A stretch of 64,000 bases of DNA from assembly GCF_964340395.1 (NCBI RefSeq), contig NC_135568.1:12004776-12068775 (forward strand), in the 5' to 3' direction. This stretch comes from Glandiceps talaboti (Eukaryota; Hemichordata; Enteropneusta; Spengelidae). Of the stretch, positions 1 through 11,498 are shown one piece after another (positions within the stretch are counted from its first letter, which is position 1; every line of letters starts with the position of its first letter). The notes under the pieces are model-generated. The model made no database searches. It saw nothing but the letters and a program-made list of their open reading frames with translations, and was not told the origin of the DNA. Position numbers and translations under genes: made by a program.

Positions 1-212
1 TGGATCACCAATCACTGGTTATACTGTGTATTGTAAGGATAAGTTCAGTACTCTATGGGTGCAGTGTGCACAGGAAGTCACAGATAAGACATGTACAGTG
101 ACTGATCTCAGAGAAAACTCAGTCTATCAGTTCAGAGTTTCTGCTGAAAATAAAGCTGGTCTTAGTGCACCAAGTGAATCTACACCCCCTGTCACTTTGA
201 AACCACCCTATG
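1..212 (+). CDS. Exon 1 (type a), FN3 domain, 5' truncated by window
   Basis: The frame starts at base 2. Visible part runs GSPITGYTVYCKDKFS to TLKPPY and donor GTAAGC. It differs from exon 16 at one residue (AGLSAP versus AGLGAP) over the visible stretch. Strands A-B lie upstream of the window. Confidence 0.9.
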
Positions 213-962
213 GTAAGCACTTGATAAATTGTCATCAATTGCTTAATTTGTACCTGTTGTATGAATGTAAATGGCTTGAGTTTAATGCATTAATTTGTAT
301 TCTTGTTGGATACTTTGTTATCTACCAGCATGATTGTTATAATATAATGATACTTGGCATTGTAGATCTGTATTTTTTTGGTAACGGTCTTTGGTTAACT
401 TTATATTGCAAGAACTATTGAAAGCATTGGCAAGATGAATAATGCATTGACCTAGGCAAAGGCAGCATTATTCCACACTGTAATTTTATGTTCCATGTTA
501 ATCACAATACAAGTTGTTGTTTTTTTCTCATATTTTAATGTACATGTATGTCTCTGTATGTCTGTGTTTGTTTAACCATGTTATCTTACTGCATCTGCAC
601 CATTTCATATAATGCATTTACAATCATGTACTCTGTGTTGTTCAACTACTACTGTTTAAGCTCTGTGATAATGTTAAACTCCATCATTCAGTGCTTGCTT
701 CCATTGAAGCAAGTTCATCTTGAATGAATGGCATGAGATTTATAAGACAAATGGTAAGCATGGCATGACATGAAGAAGCTGCTGTAAACAAATGACAATG
801 TTTGGGGTATGTACAATAACTATAACAGCTATGCATAATCCATAGAAGGTAAGAATTGTTGCTTACACCCCACCACTTGACATATTCCTTATCAGCCTCT
901 TTCTACTATCTTCCCTTCCATCATCTTTCTCTGCACTGCACAACTTTGGTTACACCATGTAG
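213..962 (+). other. Intron 1 (750 bp)
   Basis: AT-rich non-coding DNA with no repeat or ORF of note. The last 29 bases before the acceptor (934-962) recur exactly at 10062-10090. Confidence 0.7.
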
Positions 963-1259
963 AAGTCCCAGGCACACCAGGAAAACCATCTGTCTCTGAT
1001 ATCACTGCTAGCACCATGACTCTCAAATGGACACCTCCAGATAGCGATGGTGGTAGTCCAATCACAAAGTATATTGTTACAATGAAAGCACAGTATAGTA
1101 CAATATGGGAACAGGTGCTATCAGTGACAAAGACAGTTTGTACAGTAGAGAGACTTAAAGAAGGTAATCAGTATGAATTCAGAATACAAGCAGAAAATAA
1201 GGCAGGCATTGGTAATCCAAGTGAATCTTCAGGAGTTAAACTTGCAAAACCACCATATG
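963..1259 (+). CDS. Exon 2 (type b), FN3 domain
   Basis: Starts EVPGTPGKPSVSDI (junction codon G|AA), strand-B Trp in LKWTPPDSDGG, then KYIVTMKAQYSTIW and IQAENKAGIGNPSESS, ending LAKPPY. Partners are exons 17, 38 and 53. It is two residues shorter than the usual 101-codon exon. Confidence 0.93.
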
Positions 1260-1636
1260 GTAAGTATTACATGATATGATAAACTTGAAAAGTTATTGAG
1301 TAGTGATTGAATAGTGATGAAGGCTTTTATGATTGTCATGTGCACTATGTTGTTAGTCGAGAAAACATGGCACCTTTAAGTTGGCAAAGATTTCTCCTAA
1401 GAATATTCATATTGCAATATGTTCCTTGATGCAGCCCACTTTGGTGCATTGCTCAGACATAGCAACATTTGTTTGCTAGATGATAGCGAGTGCTAAGCAT
1501 ACAAATTGTTATCTGTATGAGATAGAAGAAAAATACAGATCAGTTTAACAGTCAGGGCTCCACAAGTTACTAAACACATTAATGTGTAGTTGGAGATGGA
1601 TTTAATAGACATAGTCATGTTTCTTGTTTCATGTAG

Positions 1637-1939
1637 ATGTGCCAAAAGCTCCTGGCACCCCTGAAGTGACTGATGTTAATGCTACACACATGACAATCAC
1701 ATGGAGACCACCAAGAGATGATGGTGGAAGCCCAATCACTGGATATATCATTGAAAGAAAAGACACTTCAAGTACTAGGTGGATGAAAGTGAGCAGGGAA
1801 TCAATCCCTGAGACACACTACACTGTCAGAGATCTTATTGAAAGCAGTGTGTATGAATTCAGAGTGGCTGCTGAGAACAAAGCTGGTCTTGGACCATTTA
1901 GTGAACCATCACAACCACAGAAAGCCAAGCCACCATATG
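1637..1939 (+). CDS. Exon 3 (type c), FN3 domain
   Basis: Starts DVPKAPGTPEVTDVNATHM, Trp in ITWRPPRDDGG, then IERKDTSSTRWMKV and AENKAGLGPFSEPSQPQKAKPPY region. Partners are exons 18 and 39; exon 39 shares the GPFSEPS loop. Confidence 0.93.
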
Positions 1940-2169
1940 GTAAGTTGCCTCTGCTGAACAGGAGTGTCATTCAAAAATCACCATTGGCAAAATGTTGGCA
2001 ATTGTTGTATGATACGATGTCAGTTGATCATGAAAGCATTTCTCTTCAATGTATAAACAAACATCTGACAACAATTATGACAAATAAACAAAATTATGCA
2101 GATATTATTCATCAGATGTTGTTTCCTTCTGCATATATTAATTATGGTTATTGTTTGATTGAAATTCAG

Positions 2170-2472
2170 ACGCACCTGATGCACCATCCAAACCTATTGT
2201 AAGTGATATCACTTCCACTACTATGAATCTGAACTGGTCAGCTCCAAGATCTGATGGCGGATCTCCAATCACTGGTTACAATGTGGAGAAGAAAGAGAAA
2301 TTCTCAACACGATGGGACAAAGTCAACACTTATGCAATGACAGAGACTGCATACAAGGTGTCTGGACTCAAAGAAGGCAATGAATATGAATTCCGAGTTG
2401 TAGCTGAGAATAAGGCTGGTACTGGTAAACCAAGTGAACCATCAGATGCCAAGATTGCCAAACCACCTTATG
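2170..2472 (+). CDS. Exon 4 (type d), FN3 domain
   Basis: Starts DAPDAPSKPIVSDITSTTM, Trp in LNWSAPRSDGG, then VEKKEKFSTRWDKV and GTGKPSEPSDAKIAKPPY. Nearly identical to exons 19 and 40, so type d is one of the best-preserved positions of the super-repeat. Confidence 0.94.
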
Positions 2473-2629
2473 GTAAGTCGATTTTTATGTTTTGCAGACT
2501 GGAATATTTTATAGTATAGGTTCACCTCCATTTTTTTAAACAATTTTGACACTGAAGTGAAATATTTAAACAATGACTTCATGTTCATCATTACTTTATC
2601 TTCTCTATATGTGTTTTTAACAATATCAG

Positions 2630-2932
2630 ATGTACCTGGTCCACCTGGAATACCTAAAGTATCTGATATTGTTGCGACATCAATGAAACTGAGCTGGACT
2701 CCACCTGAAGATGATGGTGGTTCACCAGTCACTGGATATGTTGTTGAGAAGAAAGAAAGGTTCAGTACAAGATGGGTGAAAGCCACCAGAATGACAGTTA
2801 CAGAAACACAATGTACAGTTGATAACCTGACTGAGGGAACTGTCTATGAGTTCCGTGTCTGTGCAGAGAACAAAGCTGGTGTTGGTAGACCAAGTGAAGC
2901 AGCTGGACCTTTTACAGCTAAACCACCATACA
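2630..2932 (+). CDS. Exon 5 (type e), FN3 domain
   Basis: Starts DVPGPPGIPKVSDIVATSM, Trp in LSWTPPEDDGG, then VEKKERFSTRWVKA and VCAENKAGVGRPSEAAG. It ends on A rather than G, so with exon 6 (CT) the junction codon is ACT (Thr). Partners are exons 20 and 41. Confidence 0.94.
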
Positions 2933-3280
2933 GTAAGTATCATCAATATTATTTTGAAAACAGCCCTACCTACAATAACTTCCCTTCATGTCTGATTTAT
3001 GACAAGTTTGTGTGAAGTCACATGCTTAGCTTTTGCTGGGTTTTCTTCTACATGAAAATCGTAAAAAATGGGCAATATTACATTTTATTACGTTGAAGTT
3101 GTTATATCAATGTAACACTGGTCGTATTATAAAATTCACTGAAGATACAACACGATGTAATTAAAGGATGTATTGTTTTGAAATTTTCCACATTTGATTA
3201 TACACTGACCAGTTTAAAACAAATTATTAATTGATGTTTTGATATCAAGCCCTTAAATACACTTTCTATCCTTCCTTCAG

Positions 3281-3586
3281 CTGTTCCTGATGCACCAGGA
3301 AAACCCAAAGTTACTGAGGTGACAGCCACTACGATGACAATCAAATGGACAGAACCTGACTCAGATGGCGGAAGCAAGATTACTGGCTATGTTATTGAAA
3401 GAAAAGAATCATTTGGTGTCCGATGGGTAGCAATTAACAGAGATGAGAAAGTGATTGAGACTTCATACATTGCAAGAGACCTCTCAGAGGGATCTGATTA
3501 TCAATTTAGAGTGTCAGCAGAAAACAAAGCTGGTGTTGGTAAACCAAGTGAACCATCTGATATCAAGACTGCTAAGCCGCCATATG
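3281..3586 (+). CDS. Exon 6 (type f), FN3 domain
   Basis: Starts TVPDAPGKPKVTEVTATTM, Trp in IKWTEPDSDGG, then IERKESFGVRWVAINRDEK, one residue longer than most exons (306 bp). Ends AKPPY at donor GTACGT. Partners are exons 21 and 42. Confidence 0.94.
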
Positions 3587-3930
3587 GTACGTGTGCAATA
3601 TAATAACCTCTGCCCAAAATGTGATGTGAATGTATATTATGTACACTGAACATATGTAGTGTTTGTTTTTGGAAATTTTGTGGTTTATAGGCAGTGGTTC
3701 AGAGGAGGTCTATACATACAGAAAAAAAGTAAAATCATTAATATTAAATTACCTGGTGAGATTTAAGTGAAAGATGCTATTCCAACCCAATACCATCACA
3801 ATTGAGCAAGATGTCTCAATGGCTGCTTTTTTAAACCCACATTTTAATAACAGCAGTAAACTTACCGTTCCACAACTCACCTGTGAAACTTAGAAAGTTA
3901 TAATCATTATGTGTTTTTACTTGATATCAG

Positions 3931-4233
3931 GTGTGCCTGATGCTCCAGGTAAGCCAGCAATCTCCGATATTGAAGCAACCAAGATGACATTGAATTGGAC
4001 TAAACCATTGAATGATGGTGGTGCACCAATTACTGGATACATTATTGAGAAGAAAGAAAGAATGTCAACATTATGGACAAAGGCTAACAGATTTGATGTC
4101 ACTGAGAGAACATTTACTGTAACTGACCTCAAACAGGGATCTGAATACCAATTCAGAGTTGCAGCAGAGAACAAAGCTGGTGTTGGCAAATACAGTGAAC
4201 CATCAGATTCAATAATTGCCAAACATCCATTTG
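3931..4233 (+). CDS. Exon 7 (type g), FN3 domain
   Basis: Starts GVPDAPGKPAISDIEATKM (junction G|GT, Gly, typical of type g), Trp in LNWTKPLNDGGAPITGY, then ERMSTLWTKANRFDV. The tail is AKHPF instead of AKPPY. Partners are exons 22, 25, 28 and 43. Confidence 0.94.
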
Positions 4234-4376
4234 GTAAGTATCTTTATTAATATTTGATGGTAGAATCATAGATATCTAGTGTCTGTAGTGTAATTGTACT
4301 AACAAATGATGGTATAATAATTGTTTGATTTCTCCAATCTTATCACCCTGTCTACATTGTGTGAAAGAAGTTAGGG

Positions 4377-4628
4377 TAAGATCTTTTCCAAGAGGTGACT
4401 CAGGGCCCTGTTCAGATGGTGGCTTAGAACCAATCTTGATAGAATCTACTACTATAGGTGACTTAGTTAAAATCTGAACAGTGTCAAGTTTCAGAAGTTA
4501 CAATTTGATCAGGATCTGCTTCAAGAAGTGACTTAGATACCATCTGGACAGGATCAAGTTCAAAAGGTGACTTAGATACCGCCAGGGCAGGGTTTGTTTC
4601 AGAAGGTGACTTAGTGACTGTCAGAATG
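4377..4628 (+). repeat. 39-bp imperfect minisatellite in intron 7
   Basis: Clear 39-bp units at 4442-4480, 4512-4550, 4551-4589 and 4590-4628, each with the core 'ggtgacttag' or 'agtgacttag'. More diverged units begin near 4377. An irregular stretch at 4481-4511 interrupts the period. Confidence 0.75.
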
Positions 4629-4679
4629 AATACACTATTTCAAGTATGCCTTACAACTGTTCATTTATCTCTCCTATAG

Positions 4680-4982
4680 ATGTACCAGGTCCACCTGGAA
4701 CACCCAAGGTCTCAAATATACTGGAAACATCAATGAAACTGACTTGGAGTCCACCTGAAGATGATGGTGGCTCTCCAGTTACTGGATACAACGTTGAAAT
4801 GAAAGAACAGTTTAGTTTCAGATGGTCCAGAATCAACAGAGACAGTGTAACTGATTTAACATTTGATGTTGAAGGTCTAAAAGAAGGCAATGAATATGAA
4901 TTCAGAGTCTGTGCAGAAAATAAGGCTGGTGTTGGTAAACCAAGTGACTCCACTGGTCCAAGGAAAGCTAAACCACCATATG
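4680..4982 (+). CDS. Exon 8 (type h), FN3 domain
   Basis: Starts DVPGPPGTPKVSNILETSM, Trp in LTWSPPEDDGG, then VEMKEQFSFRWSRIN and VCAENKAGVGKPSDSTG. Closest partner is exon 29 (SNIQETSM); also exons 23, 26 and 44. Confidence 0.94.
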
Positions 4983-5171
4983 GTGAGTTGTTCATTTCAA
5001 TTATGTGATATTATAGACACCTATTACCTACTTACTAAAAAAAACAAAATATTTAATTTATTGACTCACGTGTTACCTAATATCATATGTTATAAACTTG
5101 ATTGTGAAATGAAAGATGTGATGGCCGGAAGACTAATATATTTATAACAAATACATTTCTTTATCATGCAG

Positions 5172-5477
5172 ATGTGCCAGACAAGCCTGGTAGACCCAAA
5201 GTAACTGATGTGACAGCCAAATCTATGACCATCAAGTGGACAGTACCTGATTCTGATGGTGGTAGCAGAATTACTAACTATGTGATTGAAAGGAAGGAAG
5301 AGTTCAGTTCAAGATGGAGCAAGGTGTACACTGATGACAAAGTCATTGATACTGAACACACTGTAACTGGATTAACTGAAGGTACAGACTATCAATTCAG
5401 AGTGGCTGCAGAGAACAAAGCTGGTGTTGGTAAATACAGTGAACCATCTGAACCAAGAACTGCCAAACCACCATATG
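5172..5477 (+). CDS. Exon 9 (type i), FN3 domain
   Basis: Starts DVPDKPGRPKVTDVTAKSM, Trp in IKWTVPDSDGG, then IERKEEFSSRWSKVYTDDK and GKYSEPSEPRTAKPPY; 306 bp. Partners are exons 30 and 45, and more distantly 24 and 27. Confidence 0.94.
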
Positions 5478-5631
5478 GTAAGTGATCACTTTAAAACTTA
5501 AAATGTGATCAAACCAGTTCATTTTAAAATAAATTCAGGAGAGTCTTTGATATTTCAATATATCTGAACGTTTTGGTATGCTTGGTCTCATGGTAGAATG
5601 TTAATTAAAATGTTTCTCTTTCTCTGAACAG

Positions 5632-5934
5632 ATGTACCAGGACCACCTGGAAAACCAAGTATTTCAGATGTGACAGCCAATAGCATGAACCTCAGCTGGT
5701 TATCACCAGAAGATGATGGTGGTTCTCCAGTTACTGGTTACTACGTAGAGAAGAAAGAGCAATTTGCCACAATGTGGACAAAAGTAAACAAGTCTTCAGT
5801 TTCTGACACCAGATTTAGAGTAACAGAATTGAGAGAGGGAACTGAATACCAATTCCGTGTACTGGCAGAAAACAAAGCTGGAGTTGGCAAACCCAGTGAA
5901 CCAAGTGATGTCAGGAAAGCTAAACCACCATATG
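5632..5934 (+). CDS. Exon 10 (type j), FN3 domain
   Basis: Starts DVPGPPGKPSISDVTANSM, Trp in LSWLSPEDDGG, then VEKKEQFATMWTKVNKSSV. Nearly identical to exon 31 (a few substitutions such as FATMW/FTTMW). Donor GTGAGT. Confidence 0.94.
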
Positions 5935-6131
5935 GTGAGTTTATGTTAATACACATTTCAATAGTTTATATTATGATTTAAGTTGTGTATATATTATAGC
6001 AACAAATATATTTGTCATAACAGTCTGGACAGGATGGGGTATTTTTACACATATATATGAAATAGCACATCCAATACTTTGTCTTTAAGTGTCATGAAAA
6101 CTTTTTCATTGGATGTTTTCTCCTTTACCAG

Positions 6132-6434
6132 ATGTACCAGGTGCACCTGGAAAACCAGATGTCTCCAAGATTGATGCTACTCATATGACACTCACTTGGA
6201 CAGCACCAAGATCAGATGGTGGAAGTCCAATCACTGGCTATGTGATTGAGAAGTTTGATATCAGTAGAGGAAGATGGAGTAGAGCAATTAGAGAATCTAT
6301 TAAGGATACAACAACAACTGTGACAGATCTGACGGAAGGTACAGAGTATCAGTTCAGAGTAGCTGCTGAGAACAAAGCTGGTACAGGTCCATTTGGTGAA
6401 CCAAGTGACAAACACCGTGCTAAACCTCCATATG
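6132..6434 (+). CDS. Exon 11 (type k), FN3 domain
   Basis: Starts DVPGAPGKPDVSKIDATHM, Trp in LTWTAPRSDGG. It has IEKFDISRGRWSRA in place of the common EKKE.F loop, and GPFGEPSDKHRAKPPY. Partners are exons 32 and 47. Confidence 0.94.
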
Positions 6435-6631
6435 GTGAGTTGTTAGTTAATCTGTGATGAAGAATATCTATTTGCTCTTCCCCACAATGCAATTGCTTCA
6501 TGTTGTTTGTGTCTGTTCAGATATTAAGATTACATTTATACGATACTTTGTCAGGAGCAATACAAAGATTGAAATGTTTTACAATGAAGACAAAATTAGT
6601 TAATCATCAAATACCTTTTTCATTGCAATAG

Positions 6632-6934
6632 ATGTTCCTGGCCCACCAGGAAAACCAAAGATCTCTGATGTGACAGCCACAACCATGACCCTAACATGGC
6701 GTGAACCTGACACAGATGGTGGAGCCAAAATCACCAACTATGTTGTGGAGAGAAAGGAGAAATTCAGTAGCCGATGGATCCGAGTGACCAAAGAGAACAT
6801 ACCAGATACTACATACAAAGTAACTAACCTTACTGAGGGAACTGAATATGAATTCAGAGTTGCAGCAGAGAACAAGGCTGGTGTTGGTAAACCAAGTGAA
6901 CCGTCTGAATCAAGAATTGCCAAACCACCATATG
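6632..6934 (+). CDS. Exon 12 (type l), FN3 domain
   Basis: Starts DVPGPPGKPKISDVTATTM, Trp in LTWREPDTDGGAKITNY, then VERKEKFSSRWIRVTKENI and GVGKPSEPSESRIAKPPY. Partners are exons 33 and 48. Confidence 0.94.
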
Positions 6935-7214
6935 GTAAGTATTACAAATTTCATTTAATTTCCATATTTGTACATATATGTTAAAGTAATTGGTTGGAAA
7001 ATGATTATATTCATATCGAAAGTTTTGATCAAAATCTGTGTCTATAAAGAGTATATGATACAGTACACCTATAAAAAGTTTTTAAAAATGCATATATGCT
7101 CAGCAATTGGAACTATAAGTCATTGGCCCTGTTGTCACATACTAACCACAGTCATGAGAATGCACAAAGGTCAGTCAATATGCTTTACTGATTACATTTT
7201 ATCCTCCTTAACAG

Positions 7215-7517
7215 ACAAACCCGATGCACCAGGCAGACCTTTGATCAGTGACATCACAGAAAAATCTATGAAGTTGACATGGACACCTCCAGAAGATGAT
7301 GGTGGTAGCCCTATCTTCAACTATGTCATTGAAAAGAAGGAAAGATTTAGTACTAGATGGACAAGAGTTAATACTTACACTGTTTCTGAGACAACTCACA
7401 TCGTGAATGGTCTTGAAAAGGGAAATGAATACACCTTCAGAGTTTGTGCAGAAAATAAAGCTGGTATTGGTAAACCAAGTGAACCATCAGACACAAAGGT
7501 TGCCAAGCCTCCATATG
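7215..7517 (+). CDS. Exon 13 (type m), FN3 domain
   Basis: Starts DKPDAPGRPLISDITEKSM; DKP replaces DVP, a marker of type m. Trp in LTWTPPEDDGG, then the type-specific SPIFNYVIEKKERF. Partners are exons 34 and 49. Confidence 0.94.
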
Positions 7518-7673
7518 GTAAGAAATTTGTTCTGAATCACTAAAGTTTTATAAACCTGACTGCAAATGGTATTTAAACAATCATAATTGTCTCTTCAGAT
7601 TGGAAAACTCTTACAGTGTTTTAGTTTGATTTGATTGCATGAGTTACATTTGCTGGCAAATTCTCTTTTACAG

Positions 7674-8264
7674 ATGTACCTGATGCACCAGGAACTCCAG
7701 ATATCATTGAAGTTCAACCAACATCAATCAAACTCAAGTGGACACCTCCCAAAGATGATGGTGGATCACCTGTTACTGGATATACCATTGAAAGAAAAGA
7801 GAAATTCAGTGCAAGATGGGTGAAGGACAACACACTCTCTGTAACAGATACTGGCTACAATGCTACTGGTTTGACTGAAGGCACTGACTATGAATTCCGT
7901 GTGCTAGCAGAAAACAAAGCTGGTGTTGGTAAACCAAGCTTCCCAGCTACATTGAAGATCTCTGTGCCTGATGCCCCTGGGAAACCTACTGTCATTGAAG
8001 TTTCCGACACAACAGCCAATCTCAAGTGGACACCACCAGATTCTGATGGTGGAGCAAGAGTTACTGGCTACATAGTCGAGAAACGTGACACAAGCAAAGA
8101 CCGATGGGTTAGAGTGAATAGAGTTCCAGTGAAAGAACCATTCATCGTTGCTTCTGATCTGATCAAGGGTACAGAATATGAATTCCGAGTGTCAGCAGAA
8201 AACAAGGCTGGTGTGAGTGAACCAAGCAAACCATCAACACCAGTGGTTGCTAAACCACCTTATG
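7674..8264 (+). CDS. Exon 14 (type n), two FN3 domains in one exon
   Basis: First domain starts DVPDAPGTPDIIEVQPTSI and ends SFPATLKIS. The second follows directly as VPDAPGKPTVIEVSD and ends VVAKPPY. There is no KPPY linker between the two and no intron. Nearly identical to exon 35 (about nine base differences in 591 by eye); exon 50 is a diverged third copy. Confidence 0.95.
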
Positions 8265-8474
8265 GTAAGTAAATTCAAAAGGAGTGTTTCAAACCAGGTA
8301 ATGCTTACAGATGCCCACTATGGTAAGTTTTAGATTGTTTGTATATCCATCAATGTTTCCCTGCACATCATGAGTTGTTCTGTAAAATTACACTTTCCTT
8401 TCCTTTGCACATTTCCCTATACTTTCCCATCTTACCTTTCCTGTCTTCTCTTCCACCCTGTTCCACCATCTTAG

Positions 8475-8771
8475 ATGTCCCTGATTCACCTAGCAAACCT
8501 GAGGTTTCTGATGTTACCAAATCCTCTATGACCTTGTCATGGAGACCACCATTATCAGACGGTGGTAGGCCAATAACTGTGTATGCGGTTGAAATGAAAG
8601 AAAGGCTTCACAAAAAATGGACCTTTACTGCAAAGGTTGTCCAACCAACTTGCACTGTGTCAGAGCTAAAGGAAAGTTCAGTGTATGAGTTTAGAGTATC
8701 TGCTGAGAACAAGGCTGGTCTTGGTCCTGCAAGTCAGCCTTCTGATCCTACAAAGGCTAAAGATCCCTATG
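8475..8771 (+). CDS. Exon 15 (type o), FN3 domain
   Basis: Starts DVPDSPSKPEVSDVTKSSM, Trp in LSWRPPLSDGGRPITVY, then VEMKERLHKKW and a short tail AKDPY. The donor GTAATT is weaker than the usual GTAAGT. Partners are exons 36 and 51. Confidence 0.92.
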
Positions 8772-9351
8772 GTAATTACTATTCTGTTCTGGTCAGTTTG
8801 TCTGAATCCTATTTGATGTGGTTCTATAAGATTTCTTTAATTAGAGAACTTTTTTTACACAATTCCTCTTTTGAAGTTGGAATAAAATGACTTAACGTAC
8901 TTGTTTGAGTTCATGGTTGATGATACAATTAACAGTACTCATTGGAGGTGTTCTGTGTTTTCTTCCCTCGTCATCTCAACTGATATTGGCCAATGGCATG
9001 GAGTCCTTTAATACAGTGTTGAGTCTTTTAATAAGTTTCAGCTCAGTAACAGTTACTTTTCAGTATTGCCCAAAATGATAAACATATTCTTTAAAATTTA
9101 GAGCTGACATTAGAATTGACCAAAAGAGGTGTGCAGTGTTCTTTTTTTCAACATAACTGCTTTTTGCCAATAACATGGAATATTTTACCAGTTCAAAGAC
9201 TTCATAAATAAATTTTAGCTCAACAGCAGATTCTCCTGAAGTTGCAAAAAAACACTTACAGTGTGTGTGTTCTCAGTACTAAATTAATCATAGCACTAGA
9301 GACAAGCAACATTATAGTGAACGTTTGCTGCTATCCTTCCCACCCTCCCAG

Positions 9352-9651
9352 ACGCACCAGGAGCTCCAGGAGTTCCTGAAGTAGTTGAAGTCACTCATAA
9401 CTCAGTTACTTTGAAACTGGTAGCTTCTACTTCTGATGGTGGATCACCAATCACTGGTTATACTGTGTATTGTAAGGATAAGTTCAGTACTCTATGGGTG
9501 CAGTGTGCACAGGAAGTCACAGATAAGACATGTACAGTGACTGATCTCAGAGAAAACTCAGTCTATCAGTTCAGAGTTTCTGCTGAAAATAAAGCTGGTC
9601 TTGGTGCACCAAGTGAATCTACACCCCCTGTTACTTTAAAACCACCCTATG
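9352..9651 (+). CDS. Exon 16 (type a), FN3 domain lacking the strand-B Trp
   Basis: Starts DAPGAPGVPEVVEVTHNSV. The usual LxWxPP segment reads TLKLVASTSDGG, so the core Trp and both prolines are absent although the frame is open. From GSPITGY onward it equals exon 1 apart from one residue. Partners are exons 37 and 52, which keep Trp. Confidence 0.92.
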
Positions 9652-10090
9652 GTAAGCGGTTTCCTTTTGCAAGTACAATATACCCAACGACTATTCATAT
9701 GAAATCAGGCAATTTGGTTGAAATGGATGGCAAAATTGAAAATACCAAAGATTTACAGATCACTTCTTTTTTCACTGCCTGTCAGAAGACAGATTTCATG
9801 AATATGATATTCTTAAACAGTATAATGTATGTGAGATACTGTTCGTCATTATATGTTACTTGAAGATTTGATCTTTTAGATTTGATTCATAAGGATTAGA
9901 ATGGCTGGATGGAAATTACTATATAATACACCAGAACAAATACTAGATATTTCCTCCTTATCTCTCTTCTTGTGTCTGTGTTCCATTACCCTGTGTGTTT
10001 TACTGTATCTCACCCTTTCTCATGATCCTTCCTTTCCACACTTTCCTGTTTTCCTTTCCTCCACTGCACAACTTTGGTTACACCATGTAG

Positions 10091-10387
10091 AAGTCCCAGG
10101 CACACCTGGAAAACCATCTGTCTCTGATATCACTGCTAGCACCATGACTCTCAAATGGACACCTCCAGATAGTGATGGTGGTAGTCCGATCACAAAGTAT
10201 AGTGTTACAATGAAAGCAGAGTTTAGTATAATATGGGAACAGGTGCTATCAGTGACTGAGACAGTTTGTACGGTAGAGAGACTTAAAGAAGGTAATCAGT
10301 ATGAATTCAGAATACAAGCAGAAAATAAGGCAGGCATTGGTAATCCAAGTGTATCATCTGGATTAAAGGTCGCAAAACGACCGTATG
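10091..10387 (+). CDS. Exon 17 (type b), FN3 domain
   Basis: Starts EVPGTPGKPSVSDITASTM, Trp in LKWTPPDSDGG, then VTMKAEFSIIWEQVLSV, ending AKRPY. Close copy of exon 2, including 29 identical intronic bases before the acceptor. Confidence 0.94.
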
Positions 10388-10700
10388 GTAAGTAACTGTG
10401 AATGTCTGATCAATATTTATAGACTAGTTGTCAGTGCATTGTACCCGTACTTGTCACTGTCTGGTGAATCCGCTATCTCCCAACTCATATTTACTATTGT
10501 ACAAACAAATACCCCTTGGGAGAAAGAGGAGTAAGATCTGTATACAGACTCTAGGAATGACATCCTTAGAGAAAAGTTGCAAGGTCAAGACATTACCAAG
10601 CCATTCAAATGTAAACAGCAGTGTATTTTGTACAATGTGGTGATTGATTGAGTTTGAGAAAACTTCAGTTCATGAAATGTATATTCCTTTATTTCCATAG

Positions 10701-11003
10701 ATGTACCTCATGCACCAAGCTCACCTGATGTAGCTGACATCAATGCTACCCACATGACAATCACATGGAGACCACCAAGAAATGATGGTGGAAGCCCCAT
10801 CACTGGATATATCATTGAAAGAAAAGATGTGACCAGTACAAGATGGGTCAGAGCAAACAGAGAGGCTGTTGATGATACACACTTCACTGTGAGAGACCTT
10901 GTTCAAGGCAATGACTATGTGTTCAGAGTGGCTGCTGAGAACAAAGCTGGTGTTGGTCCATCAAGTGAACCATCTGCACCACACAAAGCTAAGCCACCAT
11001 ATG
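10701..11003 (+). CDS. Exon 18 (type c), FN3 domain
   Basis: Starts DVPHAPSSPDVADINATHM, Trp in ITWRPPRNDGG, then IERKDVTSTRWVRANREAV and GVGPSSEPSAPHKAKPPY. Partners are exons 3 and 39. Confidence 0.94.
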
Positions 11004-11195
11004 GTGAGTATGATGGGAATAATTTTGACCATGTTATGATAGGAGACACTTTAATGTACTTTTGCCTTCATTACTTGAATATGAACTCTACTATCTGGGC
11101 AGGATGAACCATCAACCATTCACAGTATTTAAATTATCACAGTGGTTATTCTACATATTACTGAATCTTGAAAACCCCATTCTTTTCATTCTCAG

Positions 11196-11498
11196 ATGCA
11201 CCTGATGCACCATCCAAACCTATTGTAAGTGATATCACTGCCACTACTATGAATCTGAACTGGTCAGCTCCAAGATCTGATGGCGGATCTCCAATCACTG
11301 GTTACAATGTCGAGAAGAAAGAGAAATTCTCAACACGATGGGACAAAGTCAACACTTATGCAATGACAGAGAATGCATACAAGGTGACAGCACTCAAAGA
11401 AGGCAATGAATATGAATTCCGAGTTGTAGCTGAGAATAAGGCTGGTGCTGGTAAACCAAGTGAACCATCAGATGCCAAGATTGCCAAACCACCTTATG
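11196..11498 (+). CDS. Exon 19 (type d), FN3 domain
   Basis: Starts DAPDAPSKPIVSDITATTM, Trp in LNWSAPRSDGG, then STRWDKVNTYAMTENAY and GAGKPSEPSDAKIAKPPY. Very close to exons 4 and 40. Confidence 0.94.

Larger units (their letters stand above)
1..8771 (+). repeat. Super-repeat SR1, exons 1-15 (types a-o), 16 FN3 domains
   Basis: Exons 1 to 15 match exons 16-36 and 37-51 in order: a b c d e f g h i j k l m n(double) o. The left edge cuts type a. Pair resemblance is visible in diagnostic strings such as GPFGEPSDKHR (k), SPIFNY (m), the two-domain exon n, and the AKDPY or VKDPY ending of o. Confidence 0.85.

Noticed and set aside
2442-2786. Minus-strand ORFs opposite the FN3 exons (also at 3917-4222, 4651-4995, 16605-16916, 52442-52846 and others)
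   Set aside because: They are complements of GC-richer FN3 coding sequence, repeat from exon to exon, and have no independent features.
9411-9863. Separate gene starting at an internal Met
   Set aside because: The frame is the middle of exon 16; the acceptor at 9351/9352 and donor at 9652 define it, and the rest is intron read-through. The same applies to all other ORFs that begin at internal Met codons.
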